Shown piece by piece: positions 1 through 10,363 of a stretch of 64,000 bases of DNA. Position 1 is the first letter of the stretch. The number at the start of each line of letters is the position of its first letter. The notes beneath the pieces were generated by a model that worked only from the letters and a program-made list of their open reading frames with translations, was not told the origin of the DNA and made no database searches. The translations under genes were made by a program, and so were the position numbers. This DNA is from Cyanodermella asteris (Eukaryota > Ascomycota > Lecanoromycetes > Ostropales > Stictidaceae), in NCBI GenBank assembly GCA_900618795.1, contig UYJD01000014.1:502245-566244 (forward strand), written 5' to 3'.

Positions 1-156
1 GTTGCTCCTTCGCAGCCCAGTGTCCAGAGCAGCGTTGTCGTTCCCCAGAACTCTGCCCAGACTGGCCTCCAGTCCATCGCTACCGGTGGTGCTTCCAGCT
101 TCGGCTCCAGCGTTGTTGCTTGGATCGCCGCTGCTGCTTTCGCTGTTGTCGCTTAA
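1..156 (+). CDS. C-terminal end of a GPI-anchored cell-wall protein (5' part outside window)
   Basis: An open frame enters from the left edge and ends at a TAA at 154-156, giving the last 51 residues of a protein. The tail is Ser/Val/Gln-rich, then has a small-residue stretch (GGASSFGSS) followed by a hydrophobic Ala/Val end (WIAAAAFAVVA) that runs to the stop. That layout, an omega-like small-residue site followed by a hydrophobic C-terminus with no charged residues, is the classic GPI-attachment signal of fungal surface proteins. The catalytic or binding domain lies outside the window, so the family cannot be named; CFEM or Ser-rich wall protein are both possible. Confidence 0.7.
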   Translation, partial: VAPSQPSVQSSVVVPQNSAQTGLQSIATGGASSFGSSVVAWIAAAAFAVVA

Positions 157-615
157 GCGGTTGGACTTCAAGTTTTGATGATGAGTGTTTTTAATGGATT
201 CATACGAGCGGATGTCCAGTGTGAAATCGCTTCCCGCTATAACGGACTAGATTTAGACAAATAAATATACTTTCCACCTTTAGATACTTTCTCTGGTATT
301 TGTGCATTGTAGATCTTGCAAATGATTTTGTACACCATTTTTGACTATACTGTGGATGGTTTTCCGCACACACATCTGCAGGACGCAGTGCTGGAAGTGG
401 GATGCCGCCAAAACTCTCGGCAAAAGACCTCTCGAGCTTCACGGGCCGCCGGAGATTCTTTCCGCGCCGCTCGTACCCGAATTCGCCGCATCAACTTTTT
501 TCTCTCGGTATTAGAGACACTTGGCACGGGGCTTCTCTGTACGTCAAAGTTGAAGATATCGACACGCAGTAGGAGACATACAAGTGTTGGCGCCTTCTCG
601 GACTTGTCCTGCAAG
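157..615. other. Intergenic, 459 bp
   Basis: 3' region of the GPI-protein gene and promoter of the MTD1-type gene. I see no gene here. The open frames that cross it are not supported by any recognisable domain. Confidence 0.5.
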
Positions 616-1868
616 ATGAGCTCCAAAGCTCCCAACAACACATCCTGCAAGGTCGTCTTGGCGGGAACGATCGCTAAAAAGCTGCAGAATGAGATCGCCG
701 AAGGTCTAAACAAGGTAGGCAGGAAACCACATTTGGTGGGATTCTTGGCCAACCAAGATCCGGCGGCGCGCATGTATGCCGACTGGACGAACAAAACATG
801 TACCGAGAAGTACGTTCTAAGCATTTGATAAAGTCACTTGTGTATCTGGAGAAGACCGTTCCAAATAAGTGCCTCCTTCAAAGTCCTTGCAATGTCTGGA
901 CGTTTTGTGAATGAACTGCAATTCAATCTCAGGTCTTGTGCTTTGCAGAATGATTCCTTCTCTTTCTTTTGGCAAGTACAAAAGCGCGAGAACGGCAAGA
1001 CTAACCATTGTTCAGCGGCTTTGCTTTCAGTCTCCGAGAAGTTGACCGCGAGGAGCTCGAGAGCGATATTCGAACTGCAAACGACGACCCGTTGGTCGAT
1101 GGTATCATCGTCTATTACCCAGTCTTTGGTTCCGCCCGAGACCGGACGTTGCAATGCACCGTTTCCATGTACAAGGACGTTGAGGGGCTTTCACCTTTCC
1201 TGATCAGCAACATGTATCAGAACGTCCGCTTCTTGGATCCACCAGCGAATACACAAAAGTCCATCCTCCCCTGCACACCACTCGCCATGATCAAAATACT
1301 CGAATCCCTCCAGATCTACAACACCTTCCTAGACTACGGCAAGCGCCTCTTCGGCCGCCGCATCACAGTCATCAACAGGTCAGAAGTTGTCGGGAGACCG
1401 CTGGCCGCATTGTTGGCCAATGACGGTGCAGAGGTGTACAGCGTCGACATTGGCGATGTCCAGCGCTTCAGCAGAGGCGCCGGTCTGAAGAACAACCATC
1501 ACGCCGTCGAAGACAAGCCTGGCTGGACGATGGAGGACTGCCTGCCGATAAGTGATGTGGTGATTAGTGGTGTACCAGGAGACAAGTTCAAGGTACCGAC
1601 GCATCTGATCCGGGACGGCGCTGTCTGCGTCAATTTTTCGAGCGAGAAGAACTTCACACCGGATGTGAAGGAAAAAGCTTCAATCTATGTCCCTGCTATC
1701 GGCAAGGTTACGATTGTGATACTGATGCGGAATCTGCTGGTAAGTTGCTTCTGCCGAACATCTGAGAGATCCGGGCCCAAGGCTAACGAGACGAAGCGTA
1801 TGGTGGAGAACAAGCCAGCAAGAAGTAGCGATACTGCGTCTGTAGTTGAAGAGATATCGGTGTCATAG
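616..1868 (+). CDS. MTD1: NAD+-dependent 5,10-methylenetetrahydrofolate dehydrogenase (yeast Mtd1 type), three exons
   Basis: Oxidises 5,10-methylene-THF to methenyl-THF with NAD+ in cytosolic one-carbon and purine metabolism. Model: exons 616-809, 1016-1739 and 1797-1868, 329 residues (yeast Mtd1 has 320). Intron 1 (810-1015) runs from GTACGT to TTCAG with a CTAAC branch at 1001-1005. Intron 2 (1740-1796) is 57 nt, GTAAGT..AAG, with GCTAAC; it is in frame and stop-free, so it looks coding if ignored. Family motifs: YADWTNKT after the N-terminal fold (substrate-side Tyr/Lys pair), SILPCTPLA, the NAD loop NRSEVVGRPLAALLANDGAE, and GKVTI near the end. Joining exon 1 to exon 2 restores the family's conserved GF.F.LR stretch (GFAFSLR here). 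The family match is strong; the exact intron-2 acceptor is inferred. Confidence 0.92.
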
Positions 1869-2412
1869 AGGCCTGCACCCATTACCAGCAGACCAATTAG
1901 ACCGTCACAGCCACTAGACGACCTAGAACGCTGGAGAGACGTGTGCTTGTCGTTCGGGCACAAGACACCTCTAAAGTTTCAGACATCATGGAATTTGAGA
2001 ATAGTCCTTCGATATGAGACAATCTAGGTATGCAAATGCAGTACGAAAGGTACGATGTATTTTTGTAGAGGGAGCAGTGGTGGTCTCGAGAACAAATTAA
2101 ATGACGTTGGGCCATGTGACATCGGCTGTCTCTGGGTCGGCGCTGTCTCACTTGTTGACAATCGTCCGCCAAGCGACAGGAGCTGCCTCTGGATTTCAAC
2201 TGCGCATTCAGACACTCGTCGCACTATCGCGAAGGTAAGCGCGTGTGTCGCGAGGGGCTTTCCTTTTCTTCTCCGGTATATAATTCGCCTTGCTTCTGCT
2301 TTGGTCGCTTGTGTACTGTCAGCAGCTTAGAGCAGAAGCGCTTGTTGGTTACCCTCTTGCAAAGAGCTCTTTTCAGTAATCGAATCATACAAAACCCCAA
2401 GCCAGCAGCATC
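1869..2412. other. Intergenic, 544 bp
   Basis: Holds the 3' end of the MTD1-type gene and the promoter and 5' leader of the coiled-coil gene. The stretch before the ATG at 2413 is CT/CA-rich, as usual for a fungal leader. No gene is seen. Confidence 0.5.
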
Positions 2413-5400
2413 ATGGCCAGTATCCCTCCCAAGCGTCCGCCTGTAACGGCGCGAAAAGCTCCCACGACGACTGCAAGCTCGTCATCGACGCCCACCACTA
2501 GCAGAACTACCGCCTCGAAGCCCGCAGATTCGAGTACCACGAGGACCACGAGCACGCTTAGCAAGCCTCCTGCTCGACCCCCGACCAGTGCATCTGCAAG
2601 GAGACCGGCGCCTGCCGCTTCCTCTACAACAGCAACACACCGTCCCAAAGTGTCCACTAGTTCGATTGATGAACCTTCGAAGGTGACGTCTGCTAGGCGC
2701 TCGTCTATCCTATCTTCCACATCAGCTACTCCCGCTCGCCGGCCAGCAACGTCTTCCGCTGCAGACAAGAAGCCTCCGCCATCGATAGCAAGGCCTGGAA
2801 GCTCACTGGCACGGCCAGCAACATCTTCCAGCAATGCCCGCACCACCCCCCTTACACCACGAATGGCGGCATCATCACGCCCCGGCGCGACCAAAGTAGC
2901 TCCAAAGCTCAGTACGATCCAAGGCTCACCAGCCCAGGGAGCTGGTTCCAAGGCCTTATCGACGCCCACCACGCCACGGGCTCCCCAGCGACCACCTCTC
3001 GGGCAACGCAAGTCTACAACCATGTCGGCCACCATGCAGCAGCGGTTACAAGAGTGGGAATTGGTACAGGGGATGCTCAAGGCTGCAATGGCGGAAGATG
3101 GAGAGGACGATGACCCCGAGAAAATCCAGCAGATGCGGCAGCTGGATGAGGCAATTCACAATCTGCGAGGCGAGCTAGTAGAGGCGCGGAAGAGCGACGG
3201 CCTAGCGCCGTTTGACACAGACCGGAGACCTAGTCTGACTTCGGAGGAAGACTTGCAGAGGATCAGTGAACTCGAGAAACACCTTGACGAAGAGAGGGCA
3301 AAGAATGAAAGGTTGGGAAACCGACTAGAGTCTGTACTTGGCGAACGGGACGGCCAGGATACCGATGTCGACACTGACGCTGAGGGTGAAGAGCTCGCCG
3401 ATCCACACACCAGAAATTTAATAGAGGAAGCCCGGCATCAACTTCGACAAGAACATGACAAACACCTGAAACAGGTCAATGCTGCACATAACGAAGATCA
3501 AATAGTGCTACAGAACCGGATTAATGACCTCGAGGACCGGGAGAAGGAAATGGCCAAGGAGCTCGAAGCAATCAAGACACAACAGGAGACGGACAAGTTG
3601 GCCCAGGAAGCTGATACCGCAAACGGCAATAAACTGCAAGCCCGCATCGACGAGCTCGAGAGTAGGGAGAAGGAGCTCGCAACGGAAGTTGACGCCCTCA
3701 AGTCGGATCAGCAGTCCAAGCAGGCCGTAGCAGACGAAGAAACTGGTATTGCTCTTAAAGGACGTGAACAAGAGGTCGAAGAGATGCGCGCACATATCGA
3801 AGAGCTGAAGTCTGAGATTGATATGATCAAGCTTCAAAACAAGTCCGACCTTTCAACGAAAAATTCCGAGCTTGCGGGCCACTCTGCCACGATCAAGCGA
3901 CTCGAAGAAAGCCTAGCCATTGCGAAGGAGAGTGGCGAAGCAGACAAAGAAGTTTCAGAACGTCTTGAGCAGCTGGATAAGAAATACCAGGACCAGATCA
4001 ACGAGCTGAAGCGAGATCACGAAACAGATCTCGATGAAAAGGAAGAGCAGATAAGGAGGCTCGAGGCTGGCGCGACGGACGCTACCAAACTTGCTGAAGC
4101 CGAAGAAGCTAAAGCCGAAGCCGAAGGAGCTAAAGCTGAACTCGAGCTCGAACTGTCTGATTCAGCAGCTGCGCGGGCTGAAGCTGAGAAGCAGCTTGAA
4201 GAGATCAGCGCGATTCGCGATCAAATCGAGGCCAAGTTTGCAGAAGTCGGTGCGGATCGTGACCAGTTCGAGAAGAAGCTTGCCGAGGCAATCTCAAGTA
4301 GATCCGATCTCGAAATCAAGCTTGCAACTCTTGAGTCAGAGCACTCTGAGAAAGAACAGCAATATGCAGAAGTTGTTGCGAGCAAGTCTGAATTAGAAGC
4401 CAAGCTCTTGGAAGCTAGCGCAAGCCAATCTCAACTGCAGACTGAGCTCAAGGAAGCGAATGTTGCGCGCGATGACACACATGCTCAGCTCGAAGAGGCC
4501 AACAAGGCTCGAATCGATATGGAAAGCCAACTTTCAGATTTCGCTCAGCAGATGGAAGCACTAGAGTCCAACACCTCGTCTCTCGAGTCGAAAGACGCAG
4601 AGATCAAGGAATTGACGACCTCCAAAAACAATGAGAAAGCAGAGTTGCAGGCAGCAATCGACACTTTGAGCAAGCGCATGGAAGAGCTGCAAGCTCAGCA
4701 TGCGAAAGAGCTCGAAACCGCATCTTCAGATAGGGCTGCCGATACGGACCAACTCAGATCTCTCCTTGATCAGCGATCTAAGCAGAACGAAGAACTGCAG
4801 AAAGAGATTGACTCTGTAAAGCAGCAGGGAATTGATGCGAGCGAAGCAATGGATAATTATTCCAAGGAACTCGACAAAATGAACTCCGCACACGAGAACG
4901 ATCTCGCCGCGTCGAATAGCAAAGTCAAGGAACTCGAGGCTAAGCTTGCAGCTATTCATTCCGAGCACCAAGAGCAGCTTAGGACCGCTAGTTCCACTTC
5001 TGAGACCAACCTTTCTGAGACCATTCGGAATCTGGAAAAGAAGCATGCCGATGCGTTGGAAACTGCCCGCAGCGAGCACTCATCGGCACTGGACAGCCTG
5101 AAAGGTCAACATGCCAAAGAGCTTGCCGATGTGAAGACTTCCACTGATGAGCTAGAGGAACTTCGATCTTCTTTGGCGACCCACCAGAGCCGCGCCGGAG
5201 ACTTGGAGGCCAAGCTCACGAAGCTCATCACCGAGCACGCCGAAGAGCTTTCTCGTGTCAAGACAGACGCGGAGTCCGGAAGCGAGAGCGCGGTCCAACG
5301 ATTGCGCGATGAGCACGCCAAGGAAATCGAGCACCTCAAGGCGACTGGCTCGAAAGACTCGGAAGAACTTATTTCTTCACATTCTCGTTTTGCAGAGCTA

Positions 5401-8115
5401 CAAGAGAAGATCGAGGTACAGACTAAGAGTCATGAGGAGCAACTTGCTGCGGAACAAGCTCACGTGCAAGACCTGGAGAAACGTCTAGCTGAAGTGATTG
5501 AAGATTACGAAGCTCGTCTAGAAAAGGCCACATCCGATCTTATTGCAACTAAGGACGCAGAGATCCAGAAGCTTCGTTCTGAACACGGTGACTGGGCTCG
5601 TGAGACTCGTGCCGAGACGGAAACGCGAATTGCAGACTTAGAGAAGCAGCTAGTCCAGGTCGAGGAAGAGCACGGCAAAGAGCTCGAAAGTGCACGAACC
5701 GCAGCGAACACAACAAAGGCAGAGCTGTCAGCCAGTCTCGAAATTGCGCAATCTCAGATCACCAATCTCGAGACGCAAGTAAAGTCAATGGTAAGCGAGC
5801 ACGAAGCAGAAATTACGCGCGCGCGATCCGAATCAGTATCTGGTAAGGATGAGATTCAAGGAAAGCTCAACAACGCCGAGACCCGCATCTCTGAGCTGCT
5901 CAGCGATCACCAAGCCATGAAATCAGAGCATGAGGAACAGCTCGCTCAGGCGCGATCTTCTGCAGACGCTGGAAATGAGGAACTCAAGCAGTCGCTGCGT
6001 ACCACCGAAGAGCAGCTTACTCAAATGCAAGAGCGCTTATTTGATGCCGAGGATCAGCTGAAGGATCAGCGCGAAGAGGCTCGTGCGGCTGCTGACGCCA
6101 GCAAAAAACAGCTCGAGGAGGCTTTGGCCAGAGTGTCAGATCTCGAAACACAGGCCGAAGAGTCCACAAACGAGCACTCGAAACAGCTTGATACTCTCAA
6201 AGAATCGCTGCGGACATCGGATGTCCAAATCAGCGATCTGCAGGCGAAGCTTGCCGCTAGCCAAGAAGAGGTAAAGCAACACGTGGACGCTGCAACCCTG
6301 TCTAAGGAACAGGACGAACAACGGTCCACCAACCTTGTTGCACTGAAGGACCAGCTCGCGCAGCTCACTGCAGATCACGACAAGAAGATCCAAGAAATTA
6401 CTTCTTTGCACGAACGAGCTATCCAAGATGCCAAGACTTCTCATGCATCGGAACTTGACCAACTGACTGCGACGCATCAAAAGAGTCTCGAAACAGCCGC
6501 CGCACAGTCGAAACAGCTCGAAACTCAGCTTCAGGCCATCACCACTGCGCATAATAGTGAACTTGAGAACATCAAGGTTTCCGGATATCAAGACGTCGAA
6601 GAACTGAAAGCAAGCCTCAGTAGCCAAGAACTACTGGTGCAAGAGCTCGAGCGCAAGATCGAGTCGTTGAAGCAAGACCATTCGTCTGACCAAGCTTCAA
6701 TGGAGAGACTGGAGCAAGCTGAGAAGGCAAGATCAGACGCCGACGCGAAGGTCAGGGAACTGGAGAGTAATCTTGACGATGCTCGCAACGAGACAGCCGG
6801 CCTTAGAAGCACTCTCGACACTCTTCATGACACTCAGGAGGATCAATTCAAGTCCAAGGATCGTCAAATTGCGTCCCTCAAGGCTGAGCTCGAGCAAGTC
6901 CGCTCTGGTGCCAATGATGAGCGTAGCACCAACAGTGAGACGGTCGCCAAGATGGAGGAAGAGATCGCCAATCTCAACGCTAAGCTCGAGGAGCAAGAGC
7001 ATTCACTTGACGAGAAGACCCACGAAGCAGACAGCGTGCGTCAACAGCTCGATGTACTCCAGCAGACCAACGGCATCAACGCTGCAGAGACACAATCTCT
7101 CCACGAGAGACTTAAGAACATGCGCCAGCAATACAACAGTGCAACTGTGGATCATGACAATGAGACTAAGGATCTGAAAGCACAATACGAGTCAAGAATC
7201 CAGCAGATGACAGAAGAGTTCGACAAGAAAGCTGCAGCTGGTGCGCAGACTCGAGACAAGCTCGCAGCTCAGCTGAGTGATCTAGAAGAGACTCGCAAGG
7301 CTCTGCCGGCTGCCCGAGCAGAGGCTGGGCGCTGGAAGAGTGAAGCCGACATGGCAAAGGCTGCGATTCAGGAGCTGCGCGCAAAGTTGAGCCAGGCCGA
7401 GGAAAGATCAAGACAGGGTACCGCTCAGATCGATACCCAGGTTGCACAGCTTCGCAAGGAGAAGGAAGCGTTGGTCGGCCAACTTGAACAAGTACGAGGC
7501 GAATCCGAACGCTTCGCGCAATCCCGCGGGCAGTCAGATCAACGGCAACGTCTGTGCATCAAGGACCTTGAGCTTGCGCAGATCAAGAATCTGCAGGAAG
7601 TCGAGGATGTCAAGCATAGACTGACCGAGGAAGTTGCTAGAGTCAAGGAGAGAGATGCCGTCATCAGAGCCAAGGAGGCCGAGATCGCCAACTACCAGGC
7701 GCAGCAGAGGCAAGGCGTCAAGCCGGTACCGAAGAGTCCTGCACTTCGTGCTGGCCTGCTTGGTGGCAGTCGATGGGCCAAGAGCAAGCTTAGCCCGGAA
7801 CGGAAGGAGGTACCACAGGAATCTGAAGAGGACGACCAGAAGAAATCCTACCGTAGTGAATTGGAAGGAACAGTAAGTCGAACAAATTGGAGCCATATCG
7901 GAATAACGTTGACAATCATACAGATGGCCGGTCTCCAGGAGCAGGTTCGTCAGCTCGGCGAGATCAACGATAGCCTGATCAGCGATCACCACAAGATGAT
8001 CAACACGCTGTCGCCCGTCCGTACACCACGAGCAAAAGATGAGAACAACCGTCCCAGCCCCTTTACCACACCTCGAAAAGGCTCGCGGTTCGTCATAGCC
8101 GACCAAAAGCCCTAG
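2413..8115 (+). CDS. Very large coiled-coil protein (M-protein-repeat / myosin-tail-like)
   Basis: Begins with ATG at 2413. The uninterrupted frame is 1900 residues; with the likely 51-nt intron at 7873-7923 (GTAAGT..ATACAG, branch-like AATAACG) removed it is 1883. Residues 1-210 are basic and rich in Ser, Thr, Pro and Ala. From about 212 to 1760 the chain is almost continuous heptad coil (Glu/Lys/Gln/Leu/Ala, with many repeats of the type ELEAKL and HEEQLA). The last 60 residues carry TP/SP sites (LSPVRTPRAK, SPFTTPRKG), possible cyclin-dependent-kinase targets. There is no motor or enzymatic domain. Known relatives are annotated only as M-protein-repeat or myosin-tail-like proteins; a cytoskeletal, spindle-pole or tethering scaffold role is an inference from architecture. 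Confidence 0.85.
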   Translation: MASIPPKRPPVTARKAPTTTASSSSTPTTSRTTASKPADSSTTRTTSTLSKPPARPPTSASARRPAPAASSTTATHRPKVSTSSIDEPSKVTSARRSSILSSTSATPARRPATSSAADKKPPPSIARPGSSLARPATSSSNARTTPLTPRMAASSRPGATKVAPKLSTIQGSPAQGAGSKALSTPTTPRAPQRPPLGQRKSTTMSATMQQRLQEWELVQGMLKAAMAEDGEDDDPEKIQQMRQLDEAIHNLRGELVEARKSDGLAPFDTDRRPSLTSEEDLQRISELEKHLDEERAKNERLGNRLESVLGERDGQDTDVDTDAEGEELADPHTRNLIEEARHQLRQEHDKHLKQVNAAHNEDQIVLQNRINDLEDREKEMAKELEAIKTQQETDKLAQEADTANGNKLQARIDELESREKELATEVDALKSDQQSKQAVADEETGIALKGREQEVEEMRAHIEELKSEIDMIKLQNKSDLSTKNSELAGHSATIKRLEESLAIAKESGEADKEVSERLEQLDKKYQDQINELKRDHETDLDEKEEQIRRLEAGATDATKLAEAEEAKAEAEGAKAELELELSDSAAARAEAEKQLEEISAIRDQIEAKFAEVGADRDQFEKKLAEAISSRSDLEIKLATLESEHSEKEQQYAEVVASKSELEAKLLEASASQSQLQTELKEANVARDDTHAQLEEANKARIDMESQLSDFAQQMEALESNTSSLESKDAEIKELTTSKNNEKAELQAAIDTLSKRMEELQAQHAKELETASSDRAADTDQLRSLLDQRSKQNEELQKEIDSVKQQGIDASEAMDNYSKELDKMNSAHENDLAASNSKVKELEAKLAAIHSEHQEQLRTASSTSETNLSETIRNLEKKHADALETARSEHSSALDSLKGQHAKELADVKTSTDELEELRSSLATHQSRAGDLEAKLTKLITEHAEELSRVKTDAESGSESAVQRLRDEHAKEIEHLKATGSKDSEELISSHSRFAELQEKIEVQTKSHEEQLAAEQAHVQDLEKRLAEVIEDYEARLEKATSDLIATKDAEIQKLRSEHGDWARETRAETETRIADLEKQLVQVEEEHGKELESARTAANTTKAELSASLEIAQSQITNLETQVKSMVSEHEAEITRARSESVSGKDEIQGKLNNAETRISELLSDHQAMKSEHEEQLAQARSSADAGNEELKQSLRTTEEQLTQMQERLFDAEDQLKDQREEARAAADASKKQLEEALARVSDLETQAEESTNEHSKQLDTLKESLRTSDVQISDLQAKLAASQEEVKQHVDAATLSKEQDEQRSTNLVALKDQLAQLTADHDKKIQEITSLHERAIQDAKTSHASELDQLTATHQKSLETAAAQSKQLETQLQAITTAHNSELENIKVSGYQDVEELKASLSSQELLVQELERKIESLKQDHSSDQASMERLEQAEKARSDADAKVRELESNLDDARNETAGLRSTLDTLHDTQEDQFKSKDRQIASLKAELEQVRSGANDERSTNSETVAKMEEEIANLNAKLEEQEHSLDEKTHEADSVRQQLDVLQQTNGINAAETQSLHERLKNMRQQYNSATVDHDNETKDLKAQYESRIQQMTEEFDKKAAAGAQTRDKLAAQLSDLEETRKALPAARAEAGRWKSEADMAKAAIQELRAKLSQAEERSRQGTAQIDTQVAQLRKEKEALVGQLEQVRGESERFAQSRGQSDQRQRLCIKDLELAQIKNLQEVEDVKHRLTEEVARVKERDAVIRAKEAEIANYQAQQRQGVKPVPKSPALRAGLLGGSRWAKSKLSPERKEVPQESEEDDQKKSYRSELEGTVSRTNWSHIGITLTIIQMAGLQEQVRQLGEINDSLISDHHKMINTLSPVRTPRAKDENNRPSPFTTPRKGSRFVIADQKP

Positions 8116-8674
8116 AGCATATCGCTCACAGAACACTCGCGCCACGGCTGTTACGACTCAAAAGAGGCGGTGGCCGTAACCGTTTGGAAGAAACATGGAA
8201 ACCGGAGCGTTGATTGCATTTTTTGACTTCAACTGGCATGCTTAGATACCCCCAAACTATGGTTGCATTGGGTTTGTGATGAATTATATCTGTCAACCGT
8301 CGGCGCTGGTCTATACATGCATGATAGTCGCGTGGTTTGAATCAACGGCTTCCTCAAATCGAACTGACTTGAACGCACAAGCTCAGTCGCGCATTTTTTG
8401 TTGCTTTCGTTTTTTCTTCATCGCACTCGTCTCGACATTTTCGACTCTGTTTCTAGTCCTGTGCTTTGCCATTCTCAATGACAGGCACACAGCTTCTGGA
8501 CATCGTGAATTCCCCCCTCTGGGCTTGCTGCGGCAGTGACGGACAGTGGAGTCCTTGTCCTCTGGAGCTTCTGGAAGCTCTTGGTTCAGCTGAGTGGTCC
8601 TCCCTGTCCGACTTTACCTAGTGTTGACGATCTGTGGGGAACAAGGTCTGTGTCGAGATACTGTAAGTCCACTG
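8116..8674. other. Intergenic, 559 bp
   Basis: Terminator region of the coiled-coil gene and leader of the acidic protein. A GTAAGT at 8663-8668 just upstream of the next ATG could be the donor of a leader intron. No gene is seen. Confidence 0.4.
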
Positions 8675-9934
8675 ATGTATCAAGGCATTATGTGGAGGTT
8701 TCGTCGAGCGCTCGCTGCCGCGCGAAGGGCCTTTCGGACTACCAGGCGCAGAATTTTTCGATGCTGCCATATCAACCGTCCAGATATTAATCGAGCTCTT
8801 GATGGAGTTCCTGGTTCAGCCACCAGCCAAGACGAAGAGCTTATCGGACCGCAGTGTGGAGAACCTACGGCGCTACAGCGATTCCATCACAGATACTTGC
8901 TTTACCCCGGCGACAGCAACGATGGCGATGAGTTCGGCGAGACAGAGGTCATAGTGCACCACGTCGAATTCGCAACGACGCTTGTCCGAACGCCACTGAG
9001 CGACCCCGAAGGAGGAGACTCGACCTCCCAGCCCGACTCGTCCTCTGCATCCGAACAAGACGGACCCGATCGATCTCGTTCCAGTTCGATCCAGCGTACT
9101 CCAGACCGCTTCTACAGACGAGGCGAGCCCAGACTCAGACACCCGGGCACCATGCCAACGGAGCGACTGCCTCGCACCACTTTCACCGCCGTTTTCAGAC
9201 CCTCGGACAGGGCCCCTGGCCGCCCTCGTACGCCTTCTCCCGATCTCTCGGATGGAGAGCCCGTCGTGCCCGATCCCCCACCCAGGCCCACGTACGCAAG
9301 GCTCGTGGACGAGACCGTCGCCGGCCCGAGTCGTGACCTTAGTGATGAGTATGGTGGTCCACCCCCTATCGAGCACCTCCACATTGCACAGCCCGTTCCG
9401 AGGCGAGTGATCCGCCACGCGCTCCTGGACAGCCACTTTTCCGATGTTGATCCCGCTCGTGCCGACCACGTCGAAGAAAATGCTCCCCTCGTTCCGGACC
9501 CCGAGAGCAGGACACCGCCACCGGTAGGGTTCGGTGGGGTTGCGATGGGGCGCGAGGGAGGTCGCGTGGCTCCCGCTCCCGTCGGTGGTTCGTCTCCTGT
9601 GCCGACGTCACCCCAGCCAGAGCGGTCTTTGGATCCATCGGTTGTGTGCCAACATTGCGGATGCAGCTGCCGCGGCGCGGGGGAAGGAAGGGACGACGGC
9701 CAGGAATGCGAACAGGGCGATGACGAGACTGCTGAGATGGGGAAGGAGGAAAATAATGAAGGAGGGAAAGGAACTGCAGAGGGAGAGAAGGGGGATGGAA
9801 AGGGTGATGAGAATACTGCCGAGACGGAGAAGGAGGACGGAGAGGAGGAGGAGCACAGTGCCGAGACGGGGGACGAAGATGAAACCGGCAATGATCCGAA
9901 TCCCAGGAAAAGAAAACGCTGTCGGATGCAGTAG
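8675..9934 (+). CDS. Hypothetical low-complexity protein: basic N-terminus, acidic C-terminus
   Basis: The first ATG in the long frame is at 8675, giving 419 residues; the frame is open upstream but only with non-ATG codons. The N-terminus is strongly Arg-rich (MWRFRRALAAARRAF). The middle is rich in Pro, Asp and Arg, with several PDP/DPE motifs and segments resembling disordered regions. Residues from about 325 are Glu/Gly/Lys-rich and acidic, in imperfect repeats of the EKGDGKGDENTAE type, ending in a possible nuclear-localisation cluster (PRKRKRCR). I recognise no domain. The codon pattern supports coding, but the GC-rich antisense frame is also open. A possible leader intron at 8663 makes the start uncertain. 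Confidence 0.5.
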   Translation: MYQGIMWRFRRALAAARRAFRTTRRRIFRCCHINRPDINRALDGVPGSATSQDEELIGPQCGEPTALQRFHHRYLLYPGDSNDGDEFGETEVIVHHVEFATTLVRTPLSDPEGGDSTSQPDSSSASEQDGPDRSRSSSIQRTPDRFYRRGEPRLRHPGTMPTERLPRTTFTAVFRPSDRAPGRPRTPSPDLSDGEPVVPDPPPRPTYARLVDETVAGPSRDLSDEYGGPPPIEHLHIAQPVPRRVIRHALLDSHFSDVDPARADHVEENAPLVPDPESRTPPPVGFGGVAMGREGGRVAPAPVGGSSPVPTSPQPERSLDPSVVCQHCGCSCRGAGEGRDDGQECEQGDDETAEMGKEENNEGGKGTAEGEKGDGKGDENTAETEKEDGEEEEHSAETGDEDETGNDPNPRKRKRCRMQ

Positions 9935-10363
9935 GCGGTGCTCATTGTGTGAAGAGAATGCATGAAGGGAGCAAGGAGGGATGAGATCGTACCACGCCAC
10001 GTCACCCACACGCGAGTGTCCCTTGCTCAGTGCCGGATCGAAGTATATAGCTCGTGAAGTATTTCAGTAACTGCCCAATATTCTAGCCAAGTCTCTACCT
10101 AAGTATCAATGTAAAGACTTGCCTGAGACTTCACATGAAGATCTGCTCGGTTGTCAACATGGTCCATGCTAACGCAGCCATAGCTAAGTGTCAGCACACG
10201 CAACTCCCAGGTTGTGGACTCGAAGATTTCACAAGGCGTCACGTAGTCATATACGATCTAGCAAGCTCAAAAGATATTCTCCACGCATGAAATTCCGGCT
10301 TTGTAATTGTAATCGTCTCTGCAAAAGACCTCGTTAATTCACGATGCATGGAATTTCCTGCGC
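9935..10363. other. Intergenic, 429 bp
   Basis: Space between two convergent genes; holds their 3' regions. It is AT-richer than its flanks. Nothing else is seen. Confidence 0.5.

Noticed and set aside
2385-3080. 231-codon minus-strand frame at the start of the coiled-coil gene
   Set aside because: Antisense of the Ser/Thr/Pro-rich head, Val/Leu-rich only because of the complement; no ATG context or domain.
9112-10011. 299-codon minus-strand frame rich in Ser and Pro
   Set aside because: It is the complement of the acidic Glu/Gly/Lys repeat of the plus-strand gene; repeats of this kind leave the antisense frame open.
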